A DNA stretch of 64,000 bases from Kalaharituber pfeilii (Eukaryota > Ascomycota > Pezizomycetes > Pezizales > Pezizaceae), in contig WHUZ01000047.1 in the NCBI GenBank assembly GCA_015179045.1, positions 419,179 through 483,178 of the forward strand, given 5' to 3'. The position numbers were made by a program, and so were the translations under genes. Positions 11,466-21,924 of the stretch are shown in pieces (the stretch's first letter is position 1; the number at the start of each line of letters is the position of its first letter). The notes under the pieces are model-generated. The model worked only from the letters and a program-made list of their open reading frames with translations. It was not told the origin of the DNA and did no database searches.

Positions 11466-13780
11466 ATGAAGAACACCAGTACCGCCAACCTCACCCGAAC
11501 TGACAGCAACCGAGAGAAGAATGCCGATTATACAGACGACTCTTATCTGGCACACGACATAGACAGGTTTATATTCATGAGCAATATGAGAGCGGAAGCA
11601 TTTTCAGACAGTCGAGGAAGGAGCCGGGTGTTCCGAGGAAGATATGTTCTACTACTAGGGCTGCTCGTTCTGCCATTTGCGTCTGGCCAGAGTGATCCAA
11701 CTGCTCCTAATTGCATTTCTCTCGCTGCGTCGCAGATGTGCCCTGCGTTTAAAACATCACAAGTATCACTAGCAAAGTACGAGAAATTGTGAGTGATTCC
11801 GGGCGTCAGTAAACAATAGATGCAATACTTACGTGTCATAGTCCTTTTCTTCGGTTCGTTAATAATACCGAGCAGTTTGACGTGGAATTTGAGCGGTATA
11901 TCCGCACGGACTATCCAGTAACAAAGTATTCCCACCGACTAAGATATTGCGATTCACCAGGTTCTGATCTTGAATACAGGTTCAAAGATGTCTTTGGATG
12001 TCAATTCAACAATTTTTCAAATACCACCCATCTTTATGCACAATACACGAGATCACAATTGTGTTCGGCAATGATACAAGAATCTATAGAAGATTGCCAA
12101 CTCAGACCGGAAGATTCGAAACCGCTGTGCTTGGAGAGCTGTGTATGTATTTTCTGAATCTGCATGGTGGTGAGGCACAAGCTTACAAGTTGTTTTGATT
12201 CAGAGTCAATGGGCGAGCAGTGAATGGTTGATTGTCAGCGATAAAGGGACCTGTGGAGATGTTAAGAAGGATTATACCAGTATCATTAAATCGGATTTTG
12301 CAATCTGCACTAACCCCGAGAACTCATTGAAAAAAGGGATGTGCATCAATGCGGCCCTTAACGGGGAATACAATTGCGGATTCAAGTATGATCATATTAT
12401 TTTCTGAGCTCTTTCATTTTCACACTTTCTAATGTTTGTCACAGTGAGAATCTACCAGGTCTCTGTCTTTATTGTCAAGGAGGTACTGATAACTCTACTG
12501 AAACTTGTTGTTATAATGCAAAAGTCGAAGAGCGATGCATTGGAGTAGAGCTGCCCTCTATTTCGGACATTCCGGATGGCCTCATACCTACTGCTACTGC
12601 TACTCCTTCTAGTGACCCACAAGCAAGTCAGGGTGGTTCGGGTAAGGGAAATAATGGATTCTCCGGTGGGGCTATTGCTGGGGTTGTTATCGGCGCGGTA
12701 GTTGCGGCTGTTTTGATTGCGTTCCTGATCCTTTTCTGGAGAAGAAGACGTCACCAGGAGGCACATGCGTTGTACCTAAACAGGCCATCTCCAAGACGAA
12801 GCTCACCGGATCGCAACAACTATCCTGCTGGTGCCGCACCTCAAACTCCTCAACAAAGTTACGAAGGTGCCGGGGGACGGATTGCCCGTATGTCCGCACT
12901 TGAATCTCGGAACCCCCTTCAGCTGATACGAATGCTCCACCCCTCCCGCTCCGAGAAAGAACTTCGCATCGTGTGATTCGTGGCAACTCAAGAGAGTTCA
13001 GTGGTGAAGGCACTCCAGATACCCGTCGCAGTGCCAAGTATACGCCAGATAATCGGCCATTGCACCCACCACCTCGAGACAGGAATGCTTCACTTTCTAG
13101 TACATCTATATTGGTCTCGGACAAGAATAATTCGGATAGCGAGAAGGAGGATGGGTCTCAGGTGGTTGGAAGCCCGCTTTCTGAACAGCTTCCATATTTT
13201 AAAGTGGGCAGCTCCCTCGCAAATTTGATTCGGGATAGTACTAATGAAGATCATTAGGACTACTACTCAAAAGATGACATTCACCCCAACGATAAAGTAT
13301 CTGTTTTGTGGGCTTATTCCCCACGGGCTGCGGATGAATTTGAGTTGGAGCGTGGAGATATGCTTAGGGTCATTGGTATTTGGGATGATGGTACATTGTT
13401 TTCAAATGCCTCCTTATGGGTGCTCATGCTAATAAGATCTAGGTTGGGCTACGGGTGTGCGGTTAAGTGAGCGCGCTGAGGACTACATAAGACTAAGGAC
13501 TCAACGCGATAGTGGTGTGTCTGCATCACAAGGCTCAAGGATCAGCACGCGGCCACCAACGCCTCCTGGTGATCGTGAAATCAAGGCCTTCCCACTGGTA
13601 TGTGTGTGCTTGCCAGAGCACTGGCAAAAGACCATAGACAATGAAGGAATGGATTATACATCAACACATACAACAGAAGGCCAACTCTCGGACCCGGAAA
13701 GTGCACGCGGAAAGAGGATACAGAAGGAGCCTTCTAGCAGGTTTCATGAAGACATGAACCCGCAAGACGGTCCTCCCTGA
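11466..13780 (+). CDS. single-pass transmembrane SH3-domain protein (Fus1-like)
   Basis: I recognise the fungal type: a secreted-side Cys-rich region, one membrane helix and a cytoplasmic SH3 domain. Such proteins are thought to link surface signals to polarity or actin factors. Proposed exons are 11466-11788, 11842-12142, 12204-12385, 12445-12887, 12923-13203, 13258-13390 and 13443-13780, giving 666 residues. A hydrophobic segment VLLLGLLVLPFASG ends near residue 74; starting at the ATG at 11586 instead would make it a normal cleavable signal peptide. The extracellular part has many Cys (CGFK, CLYCQGG, TCCYN). The membrane helix GAIAGVVIGAVVAAVLIAFL is followed by RRRR. Near the C-terminus the SH3 domain shows VSVLWAYSPRAADEFEL, ERGD, WDDGWATG and AFPLVCVCLPEHW. 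The fourth intron is ambiguous: 12888-12922 (35 nt) or 12867-12922 (56 nt). The fifth intron has a GTGGGC donor but a good TACTAAT branch site. Confidence 0.8.
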
Positions 13781-14988
13781 TAAGCTTTTACCTGCCACAT
13801 AAGTGACATGGGGTTATTCTCTTAATGACGGTGTTTTCCTTTTTAGCTTTCTTGATGTTTATATTCCGGGTCACAGGAGTTGGTTCAGGTTTTTTTTCTT
13901 TTTATTGAAAATTTGACCACTTGTGCCACCATACTTTACTTCTCTGCGTTGTGCTAGCATCCTGCTACTATTAGTACTTGTGGTTCTTCTATCTCTCCTT
14001 TGTATCAATTTTTTTCATTGCATTACTTTCAGAGCTGGGATGGTTATCTTATTGATGTTTTTACACTTGCTTTTTCGAAGTAGGGTTGACTGGCGAAGAT
14101 ACCCCTTTTTTTACATTCTGTTATGAGGTTAAATGAAATGAGGATTGGTCCTTGTGTGTATATCCTAGCCTCAAAGCATTTTACTTTTATCTTCCCTTTG
14201 TCACTATTCGATATTTAGCTTCGCTTCTCTTTCTTGGGGAAAAAGAAACAATTTTTTTCTTTGCTTCATTCGATTCAATTTGCATTCACTTTTGGTCAGA
14301 TTTGATTCGATGGGCAGACGTGCGTTGCGGCTTAGTGTGTGTGCCAGGCACCTTTTTTATTCTTTTTAATATTTGATGCAGGTCGCGAAATAGATGTGTA
14401 GTATATGCATGGGCGCGCAAAGAGAGTATGGAGAACGATGGATGGATCTTACTCGTTTGGTGTTGGTGCGCTTCTGTGTGAGGTTGGGGCCGATAATAGG
14501 TGTGCGGAGAGGTATGAGAATGGACGCGTGTGATATCGATAGCGGGAAGTGGGGAATGGGGAAGTGGGGAAGTTGGAAGTGGGTCATAGTTACTTCTAAA
14601 TCCATAAGTACTACACATATATAATCCTTTTATAATAATGGGATTGGTGTTGAGGAGGGTATACTATATTCTTTCGTACGAGGATACTTTTGGTGCTTCC
14701 TTAGTTGTAGGTCGCCGGACTTGAATGCTGCATCTATGTAGTTAATTGAATGCAACATTCATTGATAAACTTCTGTAAGTCCTGATAGAGGACGTCAGTA
14801 GATAGAACGAAACTTTGTCCATGCCAGTCTGAGATGCGTCATTAGGAGTCTCGTGACCGGCGTTCTTCTGGCACGTGAGTGTGAAGAGCTGTACGCGTTG
14901 TTACGAGCAAGGGTGTCCCTCATTCCCAGCTTGAGCGCATTACAACCGCATTTTTAACTTCAAACGATACCATATTTTGGTTTTAAGC
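13781..14988. other. intergenic region between SH3 gene and cyclophilin gene
   Basis: The first part is T-rich 3' flank. Around 14545-14585 there is a short purine-rich repeated stretch (GGGGAAGTGG-like). ACGCGT occurs at 14523 and 14893, the latter about 95 bp upstream of the cyclophilin start, but this 6-mer is expected by chance several times in 64 kb. No gene is seen. Confidence 0.55.
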
Positions 14989-15901
14989 ATGTCGGTTACT
15001 GTGAGTACCAGACTTATCCCCTCACTTCAAATCGTGCGTTTTCTCATAAAATACCCCAATACTTGCGAATTCTTTATTTCGTTCATTATATTATACATGC
15101 TTCATGATCATATACCCATTTGTCAAACTCGACACATATAACGTATATATTTCATCTACATATTTCGTTGGCTGTAGAAAGGCAGAGAAACTTGAGCTAC
15201 GAGAAAAAAAAAAAAAGCTAATACTCTTCCCCTCCCTTCCTCTCTCTCCTCTCTCTGCACATGTGCAGGGTATTATGGAGGAGGGAAGATAGATGATAGG
15301 ATTAGTTCCATACGGACCTAGGCGACCTGAAGATCGAGGTCTTTTGTGAGGCGGTGCCGAAGACGGCGGAAAACTTTTTGGCGCTGTGTGCGTCGGGTTA
15401 TTATGATAATGTGTTGATTCATCGGAATGTAAGTTTCCTCGTGGTGGTTTCTCGTCCCGCTCCTCGCCTCCTCTGTATTCATATACCCCATGCGTAAGTA
15501 GCTACTCCGCCACTAACATTCTCTCCTCTACCCCCTCACAGATCAAAGGCTTCATCTTCCAACTCGGCGACCCCACTGGCACCGGCAAGGGCGGCAACAG
15601 CATCTGGGGCGAGCCCTTCGAGGACGAGATCCGGCCCGCGCTACGCCACAACTCGCGTGGGGTGGTCAGCATGGCCAACTCAGGGCCGGGCACGAACGGG
15701 AGCCAGTTCTTTGTGACGTACGGGAGCCATCCGCATTTGGACGGGCGCAATACAATATTTGGGAGGGTGATTGCGGGTGAGGAGACGTTGGATACGTTGG
15801 AGGCGGTGGAAGTGGATATGAAGGGGAGGCCGCGGAAAGAGATTAGGGTGAAGGGGGTCACAGTACATGCGAATCCGATTGCGGATGCGAGCGAGGAGTA
15901 G
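14989..15901 (+). CDS. cyp10: Cyclophilin-type peptidyl-prolyl isomerase, PPIL3/Cyp10 type
   Basis: This enzyme would catalyse cis-trans isomerisation of prolyl bonds; PPIL3-type cyclophilins are small nuclear/cytosolic proteins associated with the spliceosome. The first exon encodes only M-S-V-T (14989-15000). A 305-bp intron leads to 15306-15428, and a third exon spans 15542-15901. The joined protein is about 164 residues, matching a single-domain cyclophilin. It shows [23 protein letters not shown], the catalytic-region IHRNIKGF with its Arg, [26 protein letters not shown] and the closing [10 protein letters not shown]. The very short first exon with a long first intron is typical for this family in fungi. 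The first intron boundary is inferred from frame and the expected start [14 protein letters not shown]. Confidence 0.9.
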
Positions 15902-16325
15902 AGAGGTGTATAGAGAGTAAAAGTTTGGCAGATAAGGGGGATGGGATGGGAAGGGGGTAACGGAGGTAATAAGGGGGGACTGTACGAATACATTTGCTTG
16001 TATCCAGCAGATAGATGTGCTATGCGCACATTAGTAGAGTAATACTCGATTCTACAAACAAGTGCTTGATATAAGCCTGCGGGAGTGGTCAAGTAGCCTC
16101 ACTGATACGGAATTGACTCCCTTAAGGTGGCAAGCATATATCCACAGCGGTGGGTGATGCGCGAATGAGCATACTTGGTAATAACAAGTGATGATCGATC
16201 TATATGGTACAAGGGCCTTATAATTATCTAATCTGCATACCCAGCAAGTGAGTTACTCTACAGCATGTAGTGTGCTAAGTAATGTCGTATAATTTTGTGC
16301 CAAGAACATGGTGCTTTAGCTTCCC
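15902..16325. other. cyclophilin 3' flank
   Basis: This is non-coding sequence after the cyclophilin stop. I see no motif worth naming. Confidence 0.5.
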
Positions 16326-16805
16326 TCACCTTATCTGATGGTGCTGAGATAACCTTTGGTTGGGCTGCAGGGATAGCTGCATGATGGGGTGCTTCCTTGG
16401 GGGTTCCGGGGCACCCACTGGCTTCGATATAGCAATCACAACGTGACGAATTGACGGTCCAGCTAGCACAAAGCGTTTCAGACTACGGTACAGTGGAAAG
16501 ACATAGCAGAGAGGAAGTGCGGTTTGAAGGTTGATAATCCGTACATGAGACGGAGTGATTTCGAACGCAGTACCGAATACTTCAAATCCACTTTCAATCC
16601 AATAGCTTGACGCCGCAGTCTGGGGGGTGCACTGGAACAGTTTATCAATAAGCTCCACAGCTTTGTTTTCGCGAGTCCAGTTATAAACGTTTCTGGGCAG
16701 GCTCGCTCCATTCAATTCACTGAGTCCTACACATACATCCATCAGGCCAATACTTACAAAATCCTGAAGTTTAATCAGGTCGGTTTTTAGCAATTGAGGA
16801 AACAT
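16326..16805 (-). CDS. hypothetical protein, 159 residues
   Basis: This is an uninterrupted minus-strand frame ending 107 bp before the start of the divergently oriented dad1. The amino-acid composition is balanced rather than low-complexity, with segments such as WTRENKAVELIDKLF and FEVFGTAFEITPSHVRIINL. I recognise no domain and no homologous family, and there is no intron evidence. It could be a lineage-specific gene sharing a promoter with dad1 or a chance frame. Confidence 0.3.
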   Translation of the reverse strand: MFPQLLKTDLIKLQDFVSIGLMDVCVGLSELNGASLPRNVYNWTRENKAVELIDKLFQCTPQTAASSYWIESGFEVFGTAFEITPSHVRIINLQTALPLCYVFPLYRSLKRFVLAGPSIRHVVIAISKPVGAPEPPRKHPIMQLSLQPNQRLSQHHQIR

Positions 16806-16911
16806 TCAACTCATCTTTCCACCCAACCCGCGCTTGCGACAACTGGGGGAATCTATATAGTAAGAGAGGAGGACTAGTAGCCTAACGTATATATTTATAT
16901 AACCATACATT

Positions 16912-17472
16912 ATGTCGACGACCCGCAAAGACAGCGATGTCTACGGTTATCATCAGGACGCCCCCGGCGGGTCCGGCTCCGGCTCTGGTGGTGTGGGTGA
17001 GCGGTCGTTTTTCGAAAGTGCGTCCCCCATACCCTATATACTGCAGTATTTATTCTTTCTGTGAGCGGAGCAAAATTAGACCAAGTAGTTGGATGGGAAT
17101 CATTTAAACTAACCCCGTTTGATGGAAACGATAACACAGCCGAACGCGCTCGACTTATCACGGAAATCTCCCTCTCGCTCGACCAAGTACTGCAGAATCT
17201 GAATTTGTTGAATAGGTCTCTGGAGGGGGTGATATCTGTTTGTTACCCTTATCCTCCCCATTCAATCCCTTCTCAAGGTTAATCATTTGGGGATGCTGCG
17301 ACAGGTCGGTAAAGAATTCGAATCCGTCGAGATGCTCTGGGCGCAGTTTGAGGGGGTGATGGGTAGCGGCGCGGGCGGGGATGTGGCGGTTGCAGAGGAA
17401 GGGGGCAGTGGGGGCGGGAGTGGTGACAATGAAGGAGAAGAGGCGGAGATGGGCGAGGGAGAGGGGAGGTAG
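16912..17472 (+). CDS. dad1: DASH complex subunit Dad1
   Basis: Dad1 is a small subunit of the fungal DASH/Dam1 ring, which couples kinetochores to spindle microtubules. Exons 16912-17017, 17140-17237 and 17305-17472 join in frame to 123 residues. The conserved core reads ERARLITEISLSLDQVLQNL, then NLLNRSLEGVISVGKEF and SVEMLWAQFEGVM, the diagnostic Dad1 helices. It is longer than typical family members because of a Ser/Gly-rich N-terminal stretch (about residues 15-30) and a Gly/Glu-rich tail after FEGVM, of about 38 residues. The next gene downstream on the same strand, 1.1 kb away, is another DASH subunit with a similar tail. The intron boundaries fall at the positions needed to rebuild the family core. 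Confidence 0.92.
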
Positions 17473-18171
17473 TGGTGGCAGCTAGCTATCCTCTAGACTT
17501 CGAATAGCTGCAGCAAAGTTATTTGGTTGTCGAGCAGATTGATCTCGCGTTATGCAAGTCCCCACATTCCTTGAGGAGATTTTGACGAGCTATGAGGATG
17601 CGTCTTCTTTAGGTGACACAGAAGTGAGGAAGGAAGATGTATATATGTTTCAAGAAACTAATCATTCAATCTATTTTTGGCGTTTTGAGAGCTTGTACTG
17701 GGGGGGAAGCAAGCTTGGGCAGTCAGCTTCTTGTGCATCGAAGTACGATATACAACTCCTAGCTAGTATGGACGTATCAGGTTTCCCGTCAGGAAAACGG
17801 GGTTACCCTGACTTTGAATGCTCATAGTAGTATATATGTTGTACTGTACCAGTTGCAGAAAAGGCCCATATATACATTCCCAAAAACAAACAAACAAAGA
17901 ACATATAATCAACTACCTCGAAAACTGTACATGTAGAAAAAAAAAGTTTCCACACCGCAACTGCAAACGTAATCAATTCTGAGGACCCCGAGACAAAAAA
18001 ATAAAAAAAAAAGAAAGAAATAGCGATTGGCATGATAGCCTGGCGGAGGGGGACAGTGAATACTTATATAGGGCAAAAGTCCAGCAAACCAACCTTAACT
18101 TTTTTTTTTTTTTTTTTTTTTTTCCTCCACTAGCATTGATGAAATAAAAGATAAATGGTGTCTGGAGCGGG

Positions 18172-18203
<32 letters not shown>

Positions 18204-18540
18204 GTTATGTAATTGATGTGTAGAAACGTCAAGTTACTTGATGTAGAGACGGGATTGGTGTTATTATTATTTTATTACTCTTTTTTTCGGGAGGGGAGAG
18301 GGGGCAAAAAATACAACATACCGTATTTAGTCTATTGTCATGTCTATGATACCTGTAACTTATAGGTACGGCTCTGGCCGAGCTACGGTTCGTATCTGTG
18401 CATCTTCAGAAGTGTACCTCACACACCGACCCGGCTCCGGTATAGAACCTTGGGGACCTCAGATATTCTACATTCGCTACTCGCCGCCACCCTCCCGCCA
18501 CATCCAAAGCAGGCGCGACTCACACATCATACATACAAAT
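17473..18540. other. intergenic region between dad1 and dad3
   Basis: This contains the dad1 3' flank, a 24-T run at 18100-18123 and a 29-A run at 18172-18200, only 48 bp apart and in opposite composition. They could fold into a long T-A hairpin. No gene is supported. Confidence 0.55.
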
Positions 18541-18926
18541 ATGTCCACGCACCACTCCCTCACCCCGCTCGAGCAGGACCTTCTTGACGAGTACACCCGG
18601 CTCTTGGCGAACATGAACCAGGTACGGCTTCGTCGCCCTCCCACAACCATTAACCAAACTAACCTATCCCACTCCCACCTCGCATACAGCTCGCATCTTC
18701 CATATCCTCCCTAGCTACCAGCCCGACGCCCCAGCTCTTGGACTCGCTGCGCGAGTTGGAGCGCAAGTCGGGGCTGGTGTTTACGTTGCTCAAGGCGAGC
18801 GTGTATAGTATTGTTTTGCAGCAGGAGTTGGAAGGGGGGATTGGTGGTGGTGGGGCAGGAAGTGGAGCGGAGGGGCACGGAGGAGAGGATAGTGGAGGAG
18901 ACGGGGAAGGGGGTGGGAGGTATTGA
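18541..18926 (+). CDS. dad3: DASH complex subunit Dad3
   Basis: Dad3 is another small coiled-coil subunit of the DASH/Dam1 ring at the kinetochore-microtubule interface. Exons 18541-18621 and 18690-18926 give 105 residues. The core reads LTPLEQDLLDEYTRLL, then LASSISSLATSPTPQLLDSL and RELERKSGLVFTLLKASVYS, followed by IVLQQEL; this is the full conserved Dad3 sequence. After the core comes a tail of about 30 residues made almost only of Gly, Glu, Ser and Asp, closely resembling in composition the tail of Dad1 encoded just upstream. The intron splits the protein after the first helix. Confidence 0.93.
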
Positions 18927-19365
18927 TGGGATATGGTGGAGTACTAATGTGGGGGGAGGGCTGATCCTGGGTGAGTGGGAGGTGGGATGTATGACAGAAT
19001 AGATGCAGATGCATGACGGGATGGGAGACGGTAATGTCTTCTAGATAGGGTAAATTGAATCTTGATGTCGTGATAATTGATTTTTTGCTCTTTTATTATT
19101 TTAATTATTTTTTTTCTTTTTTATTTCTGTTTACGGGTCCGGGACTACAGATTGCTCATATATATATCATCTATGCTGTACATTTCATGCAGCCTCCATT
19201 GGCTATAACTCTCGTATAACGTTTGCCATATACCTTTTACTTTTTCTGTTTTTTGTTTCATGATGGTATTCTGTGAGATGTGGATGTAATGTATACGGGA
19301 TTAAAAAAAAAAAAAAAATTGAGAACAGAGAAAGGAAAAAAGAGACAGAGAGAGGGTACTCTACA
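18927..19365. other. convergent intergenic region dad3/mrps5
   Basis: This is shared 3' flank, T-rich around 19080-19130, with a 16-A run at 19303-19318. No gene is seen. Confidence 0.55.
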
Positions 19366-20603
19366 TCATAGATACGATGACGGCAGTCCCATGTTCGACC
19401 CGTTATAGTACACCCTTCTGACGTCCGCGAGCTTAATGCCACGGCCACGGGCGATTGTATCTAGTTGGGTTTTCAAGCGTTAATATATGTTAATGTGTAA
19501 TTAATGGGAGGAGGTGGAACTCATACCGGGTAACTTCTGATTCCTTAGACCTTCCATGACGGCCTTGACAACGTTCATGCGGTTCCGCGAGCGAGTGATC
19601 TTTGCGGAGAGATCCGTGATCCCGAGACATCGGCACATTTCAAAGATGGGTTCAGAGGCGCGGACGCCGTATCCTAGGCGGGAGGGATGCGGGGTTAGAG
19701 GGACTCATCGGGTACAGGGCCAGAGGGAGAAAAAAAAAAAAGAAAAAAAAATGACGACATACCCGGCGGCGCCGTCCTCAACTCCAACTCCACAGCCCCC
19801 ATCTTGACCTTCACCTTACCATAAATCGTCCTACCCTCGTACCTCGGGATCGGCTCGACGTTCCTTAGCGCCATGTACGTCGCAATCTGTGCGGCGTCAC
19901 TGGGCTCCGCCGACTTGCCTTCCCCAATCCCAAGCAATCCATTCCCGTTGCCGGCAATATGCAACGCGTAGAAGCGCTGGACCTTGCCCATCCTCGTCTG
20001 GTTCACGACGCGGTGAAAGACCATTTTGCGCACCATGAAGCGCTTGAGCTGGGCGACGCTGAAGCCCGTGATGCGGGTCAGATCCTCCCCACGGTAGAAG
20101 CCGGAGGCCTCGTCATCGGGGAACTTGAGCGTGGGGTCCTCAACCTCGGGCAGCGGCTGCTGGGGGTGTCCGAGGACGGGCTTGTACTCGCCCTGGGGGA
20201 AGTCGAGGATGGGGTCGATCTTTGACAGGTCGTCGACGTAGCGGAGCTGGAAGGGGTCGAAGCCGTTGCGAGGCTGGCGGCGGGCAAAGTCCTCGCGGGA
20301 GATGACCTGCTCGCCGGCAAGGATGGCCTCGAGCTGCGCGGGGGTGTAGTAGTGCTCGAGTTCGGAGATTTGTTGGGGGGTGTAGGGCCGCTCGGGGTTC
20401 ATGGGCTTGGCGTTCGTGCGGGCGGTGAAGCCGACGAGGCGGGGGAGGGATGCCGGGGGGGTGGTGTGCAGGCGCCGCGGCCGGGACGGGGACGCGGGTG
20501 TCCTGGCTGCAATTGCGGTGGGGGAGGCTGCGGGCGCCCTGAGCGCGGCCGGCCTGCCGAGGGCCAGCAGCTGCAGCGGCCGGAGCGAGCGTGCTGCACT
20601 CAT
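19366..20603 (-). CDS. mrps5: Mitochondrial small-subunit ribosomal protein uS5m
   Basis: This is the mitochondrial counterpart of bacterial ribosomal protein S5, part of the small-subunit decoding region. Three exons (19763-20603, 19527-19673, 19366-19460) join to 360 residues. The first 50 residues are rich in Arg, Ala and Ser without acidic residues, as in a mitochondrial targeting presequence ending near RRLHTT. An extension specific to fungal members follows (PYTPQQISELEHYYTPAQL). Then comes the S5 N-terminal domain with VVNQTRMGKVQRFYAL, the glycine loop GNGNGLLGIGEGKS, and the C-terminal domain with ASEPIFEMCRCLGI, DLSAKITRSRN and MNVVKAVMEGL. The ATG lies in a GC-rich stretch, and the gene is divergent from rho4. 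Confidence 0.92.
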
Positions 20604-21924
20604 TGCGCGCAGAGGCTTATGGGGGGACGTTGGTTGTTGGGATGCAATTGAGTGTTGAGACGTGCTGGTGCAGTCCTTTCAGCTGAGAGTGGGCGCCTTC
20701 CCGGGGGGGGGTCTGACGGCAGTGGTTGTGTTGCAATATGCATGCATAGCCCCCCGCCGTGCATGCGGCCGCACGTGTCCTGGCACCAGACTACCATAGT
20801 GTGGAGACTACCAGTGTTTCCCACCGCCCGCCCGGACAAGCGCGGAGCCGCTGCTTATGTAAGGGGCGCCGGCCCCGACGCCAGCCAATCCCGTTTCGGC
20901 ATGATGTTTATGCACGCCGCCCACGCCTCCGTTCAAACAACGCAGCACGACCCGCCGGCGTCAGCAAGGCAGCAAGACAGCCCGCCCGCCCGCCAGCCAG
21001 CCAGCACCAGCGCCCAGCAGACAGCAGCAGACAGACGCCGCCCGCCCGCCAGAAGCGCCCAGCCCGCTCGCCCAGCCCGCATCCAACGTCCGCGCATCCG
21101 CCAGCGCCGGCACAGCAGCAGCAGCAGCAGCAGCAGCAGCCGGCAGCCAGCACCGGCACCGTCCCGCGCCCGCTCGCTCAGCCGCCTGAGTGCCTGGGCC
21201 CGGCCGGCGTGCAGCTGAGCGCGCCCAAACCCAGCAGCCGCTGCAGCTGCGCAGCGCCCTGAGTCTGAGCCTCTGCGCTCTCCCACCTCCACTCCCCCTC
21301 CCACGCCCACGCCCTCGTCCCCCCCCACCAGCAAGAGCCCTGCAGCCCTAGGCTCTAGAAGCGTTCGTTCAGCTTCTTTCATCCATTTCCTCAGTTTTCT
21401 CATTTCCCCCGCCCCCCCCCCCCCCCCCGTCGCCCTCACTTGCTGCCATCATATCGCCTTCACCGCACCCCTCCAGCCCGCCTAGCAGCCTTGTCCCAAC
21501 CAACCCCGGCGAAACGCACCCATCCCACCCCTGTCCATTTTCATCATACTCCTTCTCGCCACAGAAACCTAGGCGTAGCAGATTCTCCGCGGCGCCCTCT
21601 CCTTAGATCAAAGCCGTGCTCGCCCAACTTTCCAACCCCTCCTTGCCTGACATCGAACGGCAGGGGGATTTGGCCAGAGTAAATAAACCAGCACTTAAAA
21701 GTCGGTCGCCCGAAGATCGACCAAACGTCCTCCCATCGGCTCTGCGTCATTATCGCAACGACCGCCGTCTCGAACCTATCTCCGGAGTTCCTCCCCATTC
21801 TGCATAGACGAACACATCCGCACGCTCACTTACGTCGGGACCATCCCTCCCGCTCTCTCCTCTTCACCTTCTTCTCCTCCTCCTCCTCCTCCACCTCCTC
21901 CTACTCTACCAATCGCCACTAGCC
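20604..21924. other. bidirectional promoter region mrps5/rho4
   Basis: This is a GC-rich divergent spacer of 1.3 kb. A CAG/CCG-rich block spans about 20950-21250 with a CAG run at roughly 21113-21140, and a 17-C run lies at 21412-21428. From about 21430 the plus strand is CT-rich, including a CTC/CTT triplet run at 21865-21905 just before the rho4 ATG, which looks like the rho4 5' leader. A CCAAT sequence lies near 20883. Overlapping Ala/Pro/Gln-rich open frames on both strands are taken as composition artefacts. Confidence 0.6.

Noticed and set aside
20652..21439. Long Gln/Pro/Arg/Ala-rich frames on both strands between mrps5 and rho4
   Set aside because: Low-complexity translation of CAG/CCG-rich promoter DNA, with frames on opposite strands overlapping one another.
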